Shown one piece after another: positions 25,861 through 40,200 of a DNA stretch of 64,000 bases. Below the pieces are notes generated by a model. That model saw nothing but the letters and a program-made list of their open reading frames with translations, was not told the origin of the DNA and made no database searches. Every line of letters starts with the position of its first letter. Position 1 is the stretch's first letter. Source of the DNA: Phylloscopus collybita (Eukaryota; Chordata; Aves; Passeriformes; Phylloscopidae); NCBI GenBank assembly GCA_027886175.1, contig JAJNNQ010000008.1:2511501-2575500 (forward strand), in the 5' to 3' direction. Made by a program: the position numbers and the translations under genes.

Positions 25861-28800
25861 ACTCAAATTCTGCTGTGGATTCCACTGTCTGAGCCTCAAG
25901 GTATTTTAACATGAAAATCTCTTTGTTCCTCTTCTCATTTATCATTGCCTACTTTAGGTTCACACTCCAGCAGCATTAAGTGTGCCAGACAGGGAAAGGA
26001 AAAATAAGTATTTGTCAGATTAACACAAAACCAAAAGGAGATAAAGAGGAGCTGTGTGAGACTGTCAGACACCAGAAACACCATGGGGAGATGGATCTGA
26101 TGGAGACAGGATCCAGCCATCAAGTGCAGTGAATTCTGTCTCCAAGGAGTGGGGGAAATTCCTGCACTGCAAGGGCAAAGTCATTTTGCCTCCAAGGCCA
26201 GATTTTAATCTGCAATGTAACATATATTGTCAGGTATCTTATGTTTTGCTGTTATCTATAGTGTGCCCTTATTGTTCAGGCAAAAGAGATGCTGAATTAA
26301 AAGGGGGCAGGGGGGTGAGATCCCTACACCACAATAAGGAGAAAAAAAAATAAAGGCATTGGGGGATAATAAAACAAATTTAAAGTACATTGTGAACAAG
26401 CATTATGTATTTTAAACTTGATCTATAGCTACAACTTTGAAACAAATTATGAAATTAAGGTTTCTGAAACCCATTTTCTTGGAGATGATGACACACAAGA
26501 CACTAAATAACAATTTTTTCTGCACTCCCGTAGAAAATATAAGCAACACCAAGAGCCTTTGTACATTTAAAACCAAAACCCATCCTCTCTAAAAATTCAT
26601 AAATAGTACCATGTAGAATTCTTACTAATATTGCAACTACCCATATTCCCCTAGTTCATATGTGTAGTATCAATAAAATATTCTCCCCCGAGTCAAACCT
26701 TTGCAAAGGTATTCACTTAAAGAATTATCTACATTAGAACCATTAACCTTGGTGCTCAGCATGTTCTGCAATTTCTGATCCAGCCAATGACTTTAGAGAT
26801 TAAAATGTGATTTCTGGAAAAAAAAAAAAAAAGCCAGCATGTTTTACAGAGAAATTTTATATCATAAAGGTTATATATTTGTAAAAATTATATGATTTGA
26901 TTTAACTGATCCTTGAGAAAAAGAAAGATTTCCATAATCAGTACAACAGGATGAACTAAATTACTTTAAAAGTTTTGAATCTTTTGCTTTGAAAATGAAC
27001 ACTCCAACATTCTCTACAATAAAGAACAGAATTAAAATGAAGGTTTCATGCTAAATGCTTTGTGTACAAATGGATTTGTGCTCTATTTTTACTGGAGCTT
27101 TGTGGTGTTTTGAGAAGACACTAATAAAAATGTTCATTACAGCTTAGGAAATGTGTGGAAAGAGATATCTTTAACCAGAGCAAGGTTTGGTCCATGTTAG
27201 CTGAATATCTATTTAGACCACACACGGTGGTTAATATTTGCCAAAGAATGTAGCATTCTGCAGCAACCAGGTCAAAAAACACAGTATATCAACTTCCAAT
27301 TAAGTTAAAAATAATGCAAAAATGTTTAACTTAGACCTCCAAGACCTCGTCAGCTTTTAATTTAAATGGCTGCCAGGAACAGTACACAAAATCACGTTTT
27401 ATGAAGTTTTGAAATCTACAATCATCTTTTGCAAGAAATAACCCAATAAAACTGAAGTCAACCTCTAAATGAATAACGTCAACCACAATAAAGCAGAAGG
27501 TGCTTTACAGACTCAAGCTGAATACACTGAAAGCCTGAGCACCTTTGAAACTCCAGCAGGAGATTTGCAGGAGAAGGGGGTCCCACCCACCCAGCTCCCC
27601 TCTAGGCAGCCACAAGGAGCCACGAGATTTCCATCTCTGAAGTCAGAGCAATTATTGGGCCCCACATTCTAACTCCAGTAGACACTAATGCCTTTCACCA
27701 CAAAAAGCAGCCAGCTCATTAGCATTCACTGGGCGAGAAGCTTTTTTTGGCTTTGTATGTTTTCTTTCTTAAAATTACTTTCTTCCCCACAGCCCCTGTA
27801 TTTGCTGTAGCTGTGCACGTCCATTACTGCACTACACAGATAGGCAGACCCATTTTCTGCTAAACACTAATATTATTTCAAGTACTTAGTGTATTATTAT
27901 GAAGTTTTGACAGGTTTCCGACAAGACAGGAAGAATATTTTCCTGGCACACATAATCCCACAATTATCCACGAGGAGGGAAGAACCGCAAAAGAAAACAA
28001 AAATTAAATTTGCTTTAAACAAACATTTTCTTCTAAGGTTTTTTTTTTTCTTTCTTTTGAACGTGATTAAAATTTAAATTAAATTAAAGCTTTGGATCAG
28101 AAACAAATTCAAAACATTCTGTGATCTTCCAAATGAAAACCAATTCTCTTAATATCGTAATTGCAGATTCGTGTCATGGGGGAAGAAGAAATTTGGCTGC
28201 AATAAAAACCAATTTAAATGTTTAAGAGGGAGTAAGACAAGCCCTCACTAGACCTCACAGTCACCCATCCTGCTACTAACACATCTTCCCTGCCACAACA
28301 CACACTGCCATGGTGTCCCTCGAATTTTTAAATCCTGCCTGCACAAGCTGTGACAGAGATCCCGAGGCAAAAATAAATATATCATATATAATTAAAGACT
28401 AAACCCATATATTCACAGAGGCAGAGTTCTCACTCTCTAATGCCTAAGGAAGAATACACAAATAGGACACTGCCTTGGGATACTTTGCTACTCTCAAACA
28501 AGTTTTAAGCTTAGGACATCCAGAGTCAGAGGCAGTACTTGTTGTCTAACAATTTTTTCTATCACGTTTTTCTATCAGCAATTCCTCTTGAATCCGTGTA
28601 AATTTCAGCAGTCACAAAGCACAGAAAATTTCAGCTTTTCCACTTCCTTCTGCAGAAGTGATCAAACACAACTCTGATTGATAAGGTTAGTTTGAACTGG
28701 GTTAGACATGAAAGAAAGAGCACTCTGATAAAGTAATCAAGAACAACAACAAATGGCACAAGACCAGAGCTGCATAATGAAAATGATCACATTTATTCAG

Positions 28801-31800
28801 TTAAATAGTTGAAGTCTTCAGAGAATGAAATTCTATCAGCTGGAACAGAAAATTCAATAAAAATGTTTCATAAATCTGAGCAGAAGCTTTAGGATTTGAC
28901 TCATTACTGCTACTCATTCTCAATCTTCAAATCTTTCTCAAACATTTCTGTGCTCCCAAACAGATCCTCACCACAAGTGATGTTATTTGCTGATTCAAAA
29001 ATTTAAGTGCAGCTGCATAACACAGTATACTTTTTAAACAGAGGAGCAAAACAAAACACATCTCATGAGTAACTCTTAATCTGCCAGCAAATCAATTATA
29101 GAGAGCTTCTGTAAAAACCATCTGAAAATCTGCTTCCAGTCAACACAACTTAGCCATCTGCTTTCCACAGATATCTGCCAGGAATGGGTTTGCAAAACCA
29201 AATTAACGGTGATTACACAAAAATATTCAAAATTTAATTTCAGCTTGCCAATCACTTTTATAGTCCTTCACATGCATGTGCAAAGAATCCTCCCCTCACC
29301 TCTTTGAAGTTAATGACATGTTTAAGCCGCCCCAGAAAAAATGGCTAAAGCCACATTTAGCAGATTTGGTTTAAATTAGCTTTGTTGGTGTCAGTGCAGT
29401 GTTAGGAAGGACACAGCCACTGCTGGGGCTTCACTCATCCCTCAGCTCAAACACAAAGGATGCTTTCCTTCAGGAGTGACTGAACTTGCTGTAAAACAGT
29501 GATACCTCTACTTCAAGTGTTTTGTTAATCCTGGATTAGCACAATTTTGGATATCAGAGGTGTCAGTTTACCCCCTGAAAGTTATTTATTGTACATCTGT
29601 TCACCAACTGTTCCACCACACTTGTTGCCAGTAGCCCCAGTCTATTCTAGATGCTCTATGTGCAACCATTATAATAACTCCTTCCTCAATTTTTTCCTCT
29701 TTTTTTTCAGTATCCCAAACTGCCAGTTTGTAGAAATTCCCACTGTTTAATGACTACCAATACAAAGTTAATCTTGCAAGGCGCCACTCATCATCTGGCC
29801 CTTTTTCAGCAAGCACAATGAAGGATGCTGATAACCACACAGGAGGTACTAACCTTAGACAGATGTGCAAATAATCCTTTCACATGGGGATGGTGCTGCA
29901 ATTTTATCCGTCTCTATTTTTAAAACCAGGAAAAAATGTACAGAAATATTAGTTTTATATTTCCTCCTGCAAGCCATGCCGTGAATTACAATGCAAGGTG
30001 TAAATACTTCTCTTTTTTTAAACCTATCAGCGAGTTTTTAAATCCATGCTTTAAAAAAAAAGCTAATAAAGATTAAGGGATGAAATTAGAAGCACCTGGA
30101 CTACTCTGCAGCCAAAGTCACATCATTCCAATGACATTGTTCCAATTCCTTTAATTTCTGTTGCAATCTTGTAGTACAAGGGTATAATTTTACATCTAGC
30201 TACAAATACTGGAATCTCTGTCACTACTTCTGTTATCAGAACCAGATTTTAATGTTCAGAGGTCACATTTCTATTAAACCCAATATACAAATTTTTGGGC
30301 AAAAAATAAGAACTAGTTTTCTCATGGCTTTTAATTAAAATAATAATTTTGAAAAGAATTTAAATAGAGTACTTGGATCCCATTTAAAGATACACTAAAA
30401 CCTACGTGTTATCTTTAGTCTTCGAGAAAAATGCACATGCAACAAAGTGTGTTAAAAATATCTAAATCTTTTATCTAAAAGATAAAAATTAAAAGATCTA
30501 AAAAAATCTAAATTTTTGGATTCTGATCAAAGTAAAACATGAGCACTCCTGCAATGCAAATCAACAATTCAGTACCCCCAAACAGTGCAAATTAAAGCAC
30601 AGAAAGCTGTGATGTTCTAATCACAGTCGACAATGGATATTAATTTACTTCGGAGATGCTGGCTTCAAAATATAAAAAAAAAAGATGACATGGACAAATC
30701 CAAACAGGGTCCAGGACGACTCCAGGGGCAGGCTTTTGTTTGTCTCCCTTTTAAACTTTCCCACAGGATGTCACTATTGCTCCACATCAGTGGGGAGCAT
30801 GACCGAGGGACGCTGGGGACTCCCACACTGCCTCCTCCACAAGGCTACATCACACGGATATTTAAGCATCTCCTAAGTTTGTAAATAAGATTACAATAAC
30901 GACTGATCCATCTCAGCTGCCATGTTGCAAGCCCAAACATTTGCTGACTTTTAAACGAATTAAATCCTGTTACAGTCCCTCCAGCTTGAAAAACCAGAAC
31001 ACTAACAAACCTGGGAACAGTGATGTTAATGCCTTGTACACTGTGCCTACTTAAACAGAACATCATCCAGCTGAGGACATGAAAGAATACTCTTCCTTAA
31101 ATTCCTGTATTTTCACCTTTTTGAGCTATATAATTTATTTCCCAGATATTCGTGCCATTGGATAGACTTTTTTCTAACAAAAGAGTGACATCTCGTGGAG
31201 ACACGGAAATCCCGGCTTGAGCACAACTCATCCCTGCATGGAACAGAGAGCAAACCCAGCGCTGGTTAAAAGCTGCAGCCCCAAGCCCTGCCAGCTTGCC
31301 AACAAGCTTTTTGCCAGCCTGCTGCAGTCAGGTCCCATCTCTGGGAGAGAAGGTGCTCGACAGAGATCCCCTATGGATCCAGGCATTGTGCTCATCCCTC
31401 CAGAGACGAGAGGTGCCCACATTTCCCTGCCTTTAGCCAGCCAGGCAACTCCTCACTGCCGCTTCAGTTTGGCAGTCAGATGAGTGACTTGGAGGTTTGG
31501 AAGTAACTTCTCACATTTCTGGCAAAAATGTCTGCAAGAAAACCAGTGAGAACAAAGATTTTTCTAAAATGCAGTGGGTCAAATTAGCCGTAGCACACTA
31601 AAAGATGCAACTAACCTCGGCCAAAAATACATTTCAATCACCACAGCTGTAATTATACCTTCAAGGTTAACTTTCCAGAAGTGGGGTTTTCAGTGTTCCT
31701 ATTCTGACTTTATACATGGGGATAACATTTTTCAAAGGGATTTCACATATTTATGCCTTGTCATTGCATATATATTTGCCTTAATAAGGTAAAACATGAA

Positions 31801-34205
31801 TGTTCACACTGTTGACAGTTCAAAAAAGTTAAAGCAGGGGTGTTGGGGTTTTTTAGTCTTTTATAGTAAATACTTTCTTGTTATGAAAATGATGAGAGTG
31901 TTTTGTACAGTCCTTTTGCCTGTTAGTGCTGTTTAATGGATACTGACACTTAATGAACAATGTATTTGTAAAGTGCTGTGCCTGAAACAAGGCGTCATCA
32001 GCAGAAATCAGAAGAGAAAATTTCCCATTCTGCCATTACCATATATGCAATGTAACAGTAATGAAGACCAGGTGCACACATGTGTGAGTTATTTTATACA
32101 AGAACAGCAAAACTGTCACTGTGGTCAGCAGTCTGTGAAGAATATAAACTAGAAAAATTACAATGTTGCAGAGGAAAACCCCCTAAAGTAATTACTGAAG
32201 TTTATTTAGCAGAATATGCACCTTTGCTACTCTTAAGGTATTAGTGTTCCAGTTTGTGTTACCCAGTATTTTAAATAACCTGGCATCTTCAGACCCACAG
32301 TTCAAGCAAATTATGTTGCCTTTTATTGTGCTCAAAATTGAATTAAAGCCAACAGGAAAATATCCCATGTCAACAACCCACTGATCCCAAATATTCCACA
32401 CCTCAGCTGTTCTGCTCGTGTTCCAAACCAGCCATTCACAGTGATGCACTGTGAGTCCAGTGCTCCAAGACACAGGAATCCATTTCCATTCACAAAAACG
32501 ATGGATGTAATAATGCATCTGCAACTTTTCTGAGAAAATTCTGAACCTTGCATTATTTTATGTTTTTTTCATGGCTGCAAGGCTGAGGTTAGAATGGAGA
32601 TGAATCAAAATCCATGAGGCAAATGATTACACCTTCCTTATAAAATATCTCAAGATATTAAAGACCATCTGATAATACTATTTGGCAGCTGACACTTGGC
32701 ATGGAGAGCTCTTTTGCCTAAACTCTGCGAGGAGGTATTATAGCAGAAACAGTATTAGAAATACTGAAGAGGTCAACAACTCAAACCATGCTGTTACAGA
32801 ATAATATATTCTGAGATTCAGCCAAGAGCTCTATCAACAAGAAAATTTAATCCTTTTTTTTTTTTTTCCACTGGAATAATCATCTTTCTCCAAGAACAAA
32901 TAACCTGTATTGCTTCTCTAACTGCTCTCTGTCTATGTTGTTCAAACCGCTGCTACATGGTAATGTCAGTAAAATACTGTAAAACTGCCACTGGAAATCA
33001 GCTTTCTGAACTCCTGGCACACTTCAAATGACTGAAGGGCTAATCTTGTTGCCCTGAGGTTTTCCACATGTTTTCACACACCTTGCTAAGTTTTAATTAT
33101 CACTAACTATCAAAAATTCATATTGAGTCTAACAGGTCTCAAACCAACCAGATCTGAAGTTTCTAAAGAGCCCCAGGAATTGTCAGTGTCAACTCCCTTT
33201 GAGGTGCCTAAGGAATCAAACAACCCCCTTAGCAATAAAGGAAAAATAAAAACAGAGATATTAACTTTTGTCAGCGTCTCAAATCAAAGGGAAATGTAAC
33301 AAAATCAGCTGTAAAAATAGGCACGAAAAGAAAGTGGTCATGTAGGAGTTAAAAAACCCACACAAATTATAAAGTATCTATTATGGCTTCTCATTTCAGG
33401 CATGATACCACAAATCTTAATCATGCAAAGAATGCTTTGTTTCCTCATCAAAAGATAGAGAACTAGAGGGAAGTTTTAGCTCATTTAACTCATTGTTAAT
33501 GACAGGGCAGGAATTCTTTCATCAAAATAATTTAAAGTAATATATTCATTCCTTTATATCTAATTAAAAATATCCTGGAGGGTGAATCCAGATAAACCCA
33601 CAGTCACCTTGGTAAAGATAGGTTAGGTAAGGTCTCAAAATGCAAACCCCACAGGCTGCTGGTACAGGATGAGAGACACGATGGAGAAAGTCTGAGTGCA
33701 AGAGCCTGCATCAACTCACCACCAAAAACAGCTCTGCCAAGAGGGTTCTTTTCAACTGTGGGGGACTTAGGGATAGGCATAAAGGTAGAAATCACAATTA
33801 TTCATATTCCCTGACCATATCCCTCCTCCAGAAGTTGGCATGGAAAGAGAATGAAACAAAAATTGTAAGGAATTCCAGTGTTGTTTGGCACGCAAAGAAA
33901 AATAAATCCATTCCAACTCCATAGAGGACTCCATGAGTCCAATCCAGTGACTGAAGAACTGAACTGGATATGATTTGAATCAGACACCAAAGACATGGCT
34001 GAACTACTTGAACTGCAATGTTGATCCCCCAGCTTTTTCCATACCAGAATGGACCTTGAGCAAACTGGCACCATGAAGAGGACAGCTAATGCTTCAAATA
34101 AAACAGAAGTCATTGAGAAAAAAAAAAGCCAATTAAATAGTGAATTGTTTAATTTCTCAAATTATGTACAATGGAACACATTTACCTTATCTTAAGAGGG
34201 AAGAG

Positions 34206-34254
<49 letters not shown>

Positions 34255-37200
34255 CAGCAGTGATCCTGAAAAATCATTCTGCAGATGGCAAAGTTTTTGC
34301 TACTTTCTCACAAACACAACTGGACTTTTTTTGGTAACACATTTCTTAAGACTTACAGACACCAGATGTATACAACTGACCAGATGAAGTAGTTTGACTA
34401 GTTTATAATACAGATGTGCATTCTGATATGGTTGCATGGCTATAATTCCCAGGCTTTTGTGGATGCCTGTCAGGAAGTCCCTCGATCCATGTTTATGTTG
34501 GCCAATGACTTGACCATTTTGGCAGGACAACCACTGTCCTGATGGCTCTGTTAATTTAGATGTGCTATGAAATAATACTCTTACAAGTAGGTTATGGTTC
34601 CTGGATGGATGGATCCTGGTTGATGACCAGAATCTCTCTCAGGAATATAACTTTTCTGAGTATTACAGTCTCATTGGTTTTCCACCAATGAAACAACCTG
34701 CTCTCACATTTGCAAACCAAGCTAAAGGAAGGATCTGAAATCAAGATTGAAATCATCATCATCAGAAAATATACCCTACAAACAGATCATAAAATAGTAC
34801 ATTTTTTTGTTCAAGCAGCAAAATGTCAAATAAAATGCTTTGTTATTAACCTTATGGAAAAGATAATATTAGATTGATATCGTCAATTTTCACCTGGTTT
34901 ACATTCTACTGCACTATTCCAAAGATTTGATGTTCTAATAGAACTGTTACTCCATTTTTTTCCTCTAGCACCTCCAGAGCTTTAATCAAGGCAGCTGAAA
35001 TGTTCCTAAGGACTACAACATTCACCTCGCTGCTTCCTCCTTCAGAAAGTTTATTTGTTGTGCCTATTGCCTGTCCTGCATATTGTCCACTGTTTTATGG
35101 ATTAAATCCACAGTCTTCTGAAACCCCAATTGCTCTAACCTGGCATAAGTCAGGCACAATCTCATAAGTACAACATAGTTTGATGCATCACTGATATAAA
35201 ACACAGCTACTACATTTCAAAGGCTTTTATTTCTTTTTATTTCCAACTGATATCAACCAACCACTGCACCTACCCTTGGGCATCATTTTCTGCTTCTGAG
35301 AGAAGCAATAAAGAAATAAATAACAGATTTTTAGAATTTGTACTACAAAAACTGACCACAAGACATTTCTTCTTACACATAAACATTTTTCCTGCACACA
35401 GATCTAGAAAGCAGGCCCAGGAGCAGTTATACATATTATGAAATATTGCTATACATATATCATTCTTCAATCTTTATACATTTTTAAAGGTAAATGAAAA
35501 GGTAAATGAGAATTTATGTACTTCTGTACTAGAAATATATCAACAGAAAGCTGGGATAAAATGAGGGTTATCAAAAAAAAATGCAATTTTCAACAATTTA
35601 TGGAAGTTACAAACCAATTCTTGGTTTTCCAGCTATACTCGAGACAAAAACTGTGGCCAGTATCAAGTGCTTTGACCTTTTAATCTGTCCTTTTCCCACG
35701 TGCTGCCTGCTCCACCTTCCTCCACTCCTTCCAGACACTATTCCTTGCCCACACTCCTCAAGGCAGGTGCCTCATTCCCATCCCATTTGGGGAGACACAG
35801 CCCCAGCACACAGACCCTTGACTCTGCTGTCCCACAGAGGCTGAGACTTGGGAGTAGGGACAGGAAAATATGAAAGTGTTCTTGTGCAAAGAGATATTTC
35901 TACACTTAGTAAGTAGATCTGTTAAAGTCTGACAATCAATTATAACAAGAATCCCGGAAGTCAATACAACTTATATTGGAATAATGATTAAAACTATTGT
36001 CATTTTATCCTTCATATCTTCTCTCTATAAAATATACTGCTTCAGTTCATTATCAAATCTGAAGTGACTTGTTTCACAATAAAGCATCTTGGGAACCCTA
36101 GCAGGGTTTTATGATTGTCTGTTGGCTTAAGGTAGTGCAGAACAGACATCCCATTGTAATAAAACTCAAAAATTAAATAAAACTTAAAAAAAAAAATTGA
36201 AGACATAAAGAACCTTAATCAGATTTTAAATGCTGTAACAAAGGTATTTTGAGAGGTAGGAAGTTACCCAAAGTTTGGCTACTCTTAATTCTGTTAATGT
36301 TAACACTAAATTCACTGTGGAAGTATAAACCAGCACTCAGCACAGTGCCTTACCCACCAGCTGACTTCAGGATCGTTCAGAGAAAGAACAAGTCCAGGTT
36401 TCTGGCCAGGATCACAATCAGGAATATGACTTTTCACAGTGTTACTGCTCCATTGCTTATGCCTCCATAAGACTCGCCCTCTTAAAAGAGAGACAAACTG
36501 CTCGTTGGCAAAAGTGAGATTCACCGAGTTAAAAAATTAAGTTGTACAGATCAGAAATGTAATCATGGGAGACAAGCTCTGAGAGTTTTTCAATCACTGT
36601 GGGGCTGCATCAATTTAAAGTCATGTTACATTAAAGAGAAAAACGTCTGGGAAAGTCTCCCAGTTGTCACTTTAGATTAGATTTGTTGTTGTTATCAGAC
36701 TGTGCATTTTGTAGGCTTTTTTACATTTTAAAGATATTGCCTCATGCAGCTACACACTGCATAAAGAAACAGGAAACGTACCATTTTTTTAATCAGATTG
36801 CCTGGAGATGAGGAGTTTGCACAAATTAACTGGTAGTCTAATAAAAAAAAAAAAAAGGAGACATTGCATGCACATCTTCTTGAAGCCTATTAACATTTAA
36901 ACTTTAACTACTTTAGAGTCACAGGGAAGCCACACAACCTTGCTCCACAGAAAGAAAGTTTCCATTCTCCCAACAATAAAACACAACCCATTGTGGAGAC
37001 TTTGTGTTCCTGGCCAACTCAAGTGCATTTTTTTTGTAAATTTCCAACTACATTAATGGGTTTATCCTCCACTAAATCTGCTACAATGGCTCTCAGAATC
37101 AGGCCCTCATAGCAGACAACTACCCACTACACAGACAATACAGGATTTACCTACATAAAAAAGAAGAATTTTCATTTATTTCTGCAGGATTTCAAGCTGA

Positions 37201-40200
37201 CCTCTGATATATGGCATTTACCAGAGCTTTGGAGCATTATCTTAATTACTCTGATTGTCAAGTTGTCATGTAAAGGGTTCTTGAACATTACCATATGCAT
37301 TCACATTGTCAAACACTGTTTCAGACAAGTGTAGCAAAGTGACTGAATATGTTGCTCTACATTATTGTTTCAAATAAATATTCAAAATAATGTTCATACA
37401 ACACAATGATTTTAACTTGAATTGCATACAAGCATTTTTAGCTATTAAAATTATACCTTCTAATATGAATTAGGGGGGTTTTATACAGCTTTTAAGTGTA
37501 GTATTTCAGTTATTGCAATCTTCCTAAAAATATAGTTGGTAGCACACTAGCCTAAGTTCAAATATTTACAGGATACTCTTTAAATCAAATGCACACCTTT
37601 GATCTAGACCCTAACTTTTTGGTATCTAAGGCAAAATACCAGGGAGTTCAGAAGATGCAGTATGTCCCTTCATGCAATTTTCACGTGGTGAGAAATATTC
37701 CAAGATTTTTACCAAGGGGGAACCACAAGAAAAATTTGGAAAATGCAACAGTAAGTTGACAGCATGTAAGCAACATCCATTCTGACTTCAGCAACATCAG
37801 GGAGATACCAGGGAGAGCAGCTACAGGATTAAATCTGTTGAAATAGCTCTGACCTCCCCAAACAGCTGCCAGCTCTGCACAAAGTTTGCCTGTAGAACCC
37901 CAGACTAATGAAGCAAAGTCAGGTACTTAAAAAGAGTGGATTTTGCTCTTTTATTTTGGTCTTGGAGTCACAAGACTTCCAACAGTTTGGTGAGGTTTCA
38001 GTACCATGGGGAAATGAGGTCTTTTGAAGCCATTAATGTTTTCATATTCATGAAGATTCTTCCTCTGTACAAATGGAAACTCTTTTCTACTGCATAACAC
38101 TTGAGTGTTGGAAAAAAAAAAGTCACTCCCAGTCTCCTCAGATGCCATAGAGGCACCAAGATAAAGCAGAATAAACCCAATGAACGACCTGTCTGCCCCA
38201 AGAGAAGACAGTGTATGGAATTCTTAAGCTTTACCACTTCCTTGAGACCTACCACATTTATGGAAAACACCACAGACTGACATCTAAAAATTATTAACAA
38301 GTTTCAGACTAGCTTTGCTTTTTCTGAAGGTGAACTTTAAGCCCTGTAAGGAACACCAAAAGGAAGAATTTTATCCCAAAGTATGACAACTGTAACAAGC
38401 TATGTCTTAGAATAGAACATCTTTAATCTAACACCACAGTCCTAAATCTGTTCTGGTTCTACAAATGCCTCTAGTTATTTCCTTTTTATCAGTGAAGAAA
38501 ATGAAATAAAAAGTATTTCATACTTAACACCAAACAGACCATGTTACCCCAGAAGACGTGCTTAAATAATTTAGCTGTTAAAAAGAATCTTTAACTATAA
38601 ATGTACTAAATTCCAGTGCAAAAGATTAACTACAAAAGAAATTAACACTGCCTTAGGAAAAAGAGATAACATTTTTCTAAAGCATTTCTAAAGCTTTTTG
38701 ATATGCTATTTTTTAGAATTATATCTGGAGAGAACTAATATTTTTAAATGAGACTTTCAGAGCTGCTCAAATTGTAAAGTACCATTTGTGTGAGTCCAAG
38801 AGTTCTGAGGAATTTGGTTTTCTCCCATACAGAAAAATCAGTACCCAACCTTTACCCACTAAAGGAATGACTACCCAGCAATCAGAATTTGATATTCAAA
38901 TAATATTCACCTAAAAAATTGTTGTCCCTGCTTCCATCAACAACTTCATCACAATATATCAAAGCAAAATAAGATTTTTCTCCCCTCAACAACTTAGAAG
39001 TTTCCAGGGCTTTATCATCAGTCGAAGCAGTCTGTTTGCATTCTCCAATACAAACTGACAATCTAGTGATACAGTACATTAAAAATTCTCTGTAGTATTG
39101 ACTGCCTGAAGCTGATGCTCCCTTGCTAAATGCAGTGCAGTTCAATTAACAGCTCTTCAATATACAATTTAATTTTTCTTTCATCTTGATCCACAGCCCA
39201 GCTTGAAATGAGGAATGTTGGAATAGATGTACTTTAAATATTGAAGCAAGTCTTTATAAATAAATCTATCAAACTTGTAATGATTTCTGTCATAACAGGG
39301 CCAAACAGATGAACCTGAATGTCTGTGACTTTCAGGTTTGTGTATTGTTGTTCTCAGCTTTATTCCCTCAGTGAATTCCTGAAGGAGGAAGGCTCCAAAA
39401 GGGCCCCCAAAAGAGTGGAAGAGCTTTTCCCATATTGCACCATTCTTAGAACTTCAACAGATTTCTGCTGATGCTTTATAAAGTCTTTTGCATGCAAAAA
39501 TCCAACTTATCACTTATATGTCACAACAACCATCTTAAGGAGTTTTAATATTGTGATTATTTAAGAAGGTCACTAAACAGAGAAGTACATAGCACCAGTT
39601 TCCATTACCAAATCTGCACTCAACTCAGAGACAACCAATCCTGAACTGGAAAATAAATATTTAATGCATAAATTCTACCCTGGATACCATTTTCCCCCCT
39701 GCAGTGTGAATGTACGTAGCACGCTTCAAATTTTCTCTAGGTAGTCATGCTATTTCCGAGGAAAATGTAAGGTTAATTTAACCAGGACAGAATGAAATAT
39801 TTCATTTCAAAGTTCCTCTAAGTGGGACACTGCTGAAGAAAGCTATTAATATCTCTTACAGCGTGCATGCTCAAGGAAACACTGTGGATCAGCTCATTCC
39901 TCACAGGTATACTCCACAGCTTTCCAAGTGGGAGGATTTACTACTGATCATCAGAAGGGAAAACACTCCTCTTTTAAGCTAGAGGCATTTTCTACTCTTT
40001 AAACACATTCACAGAAACAAACCTGACAACACTCACTGCCTTAGATAGCACAGAAGCACTGTGGACATGGAGAGCTCCCAACCTGCACGAGATGAGCTGT
40101 GAAACCAGAGAGGCTCCAGCAGGAAAGCACAAACAGCATTGTAAGAATCAATTTCAGATGAGCTCAATCGAATGTTCTTAATTAATACTTCAGTGCATAG

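Noticed and set aside
25647..25914. Two overlapping plus-strand open frames of 81 and 86 codons
   Set aside because: They lie on the antisense strand of the CR1 3' end and are not genes.
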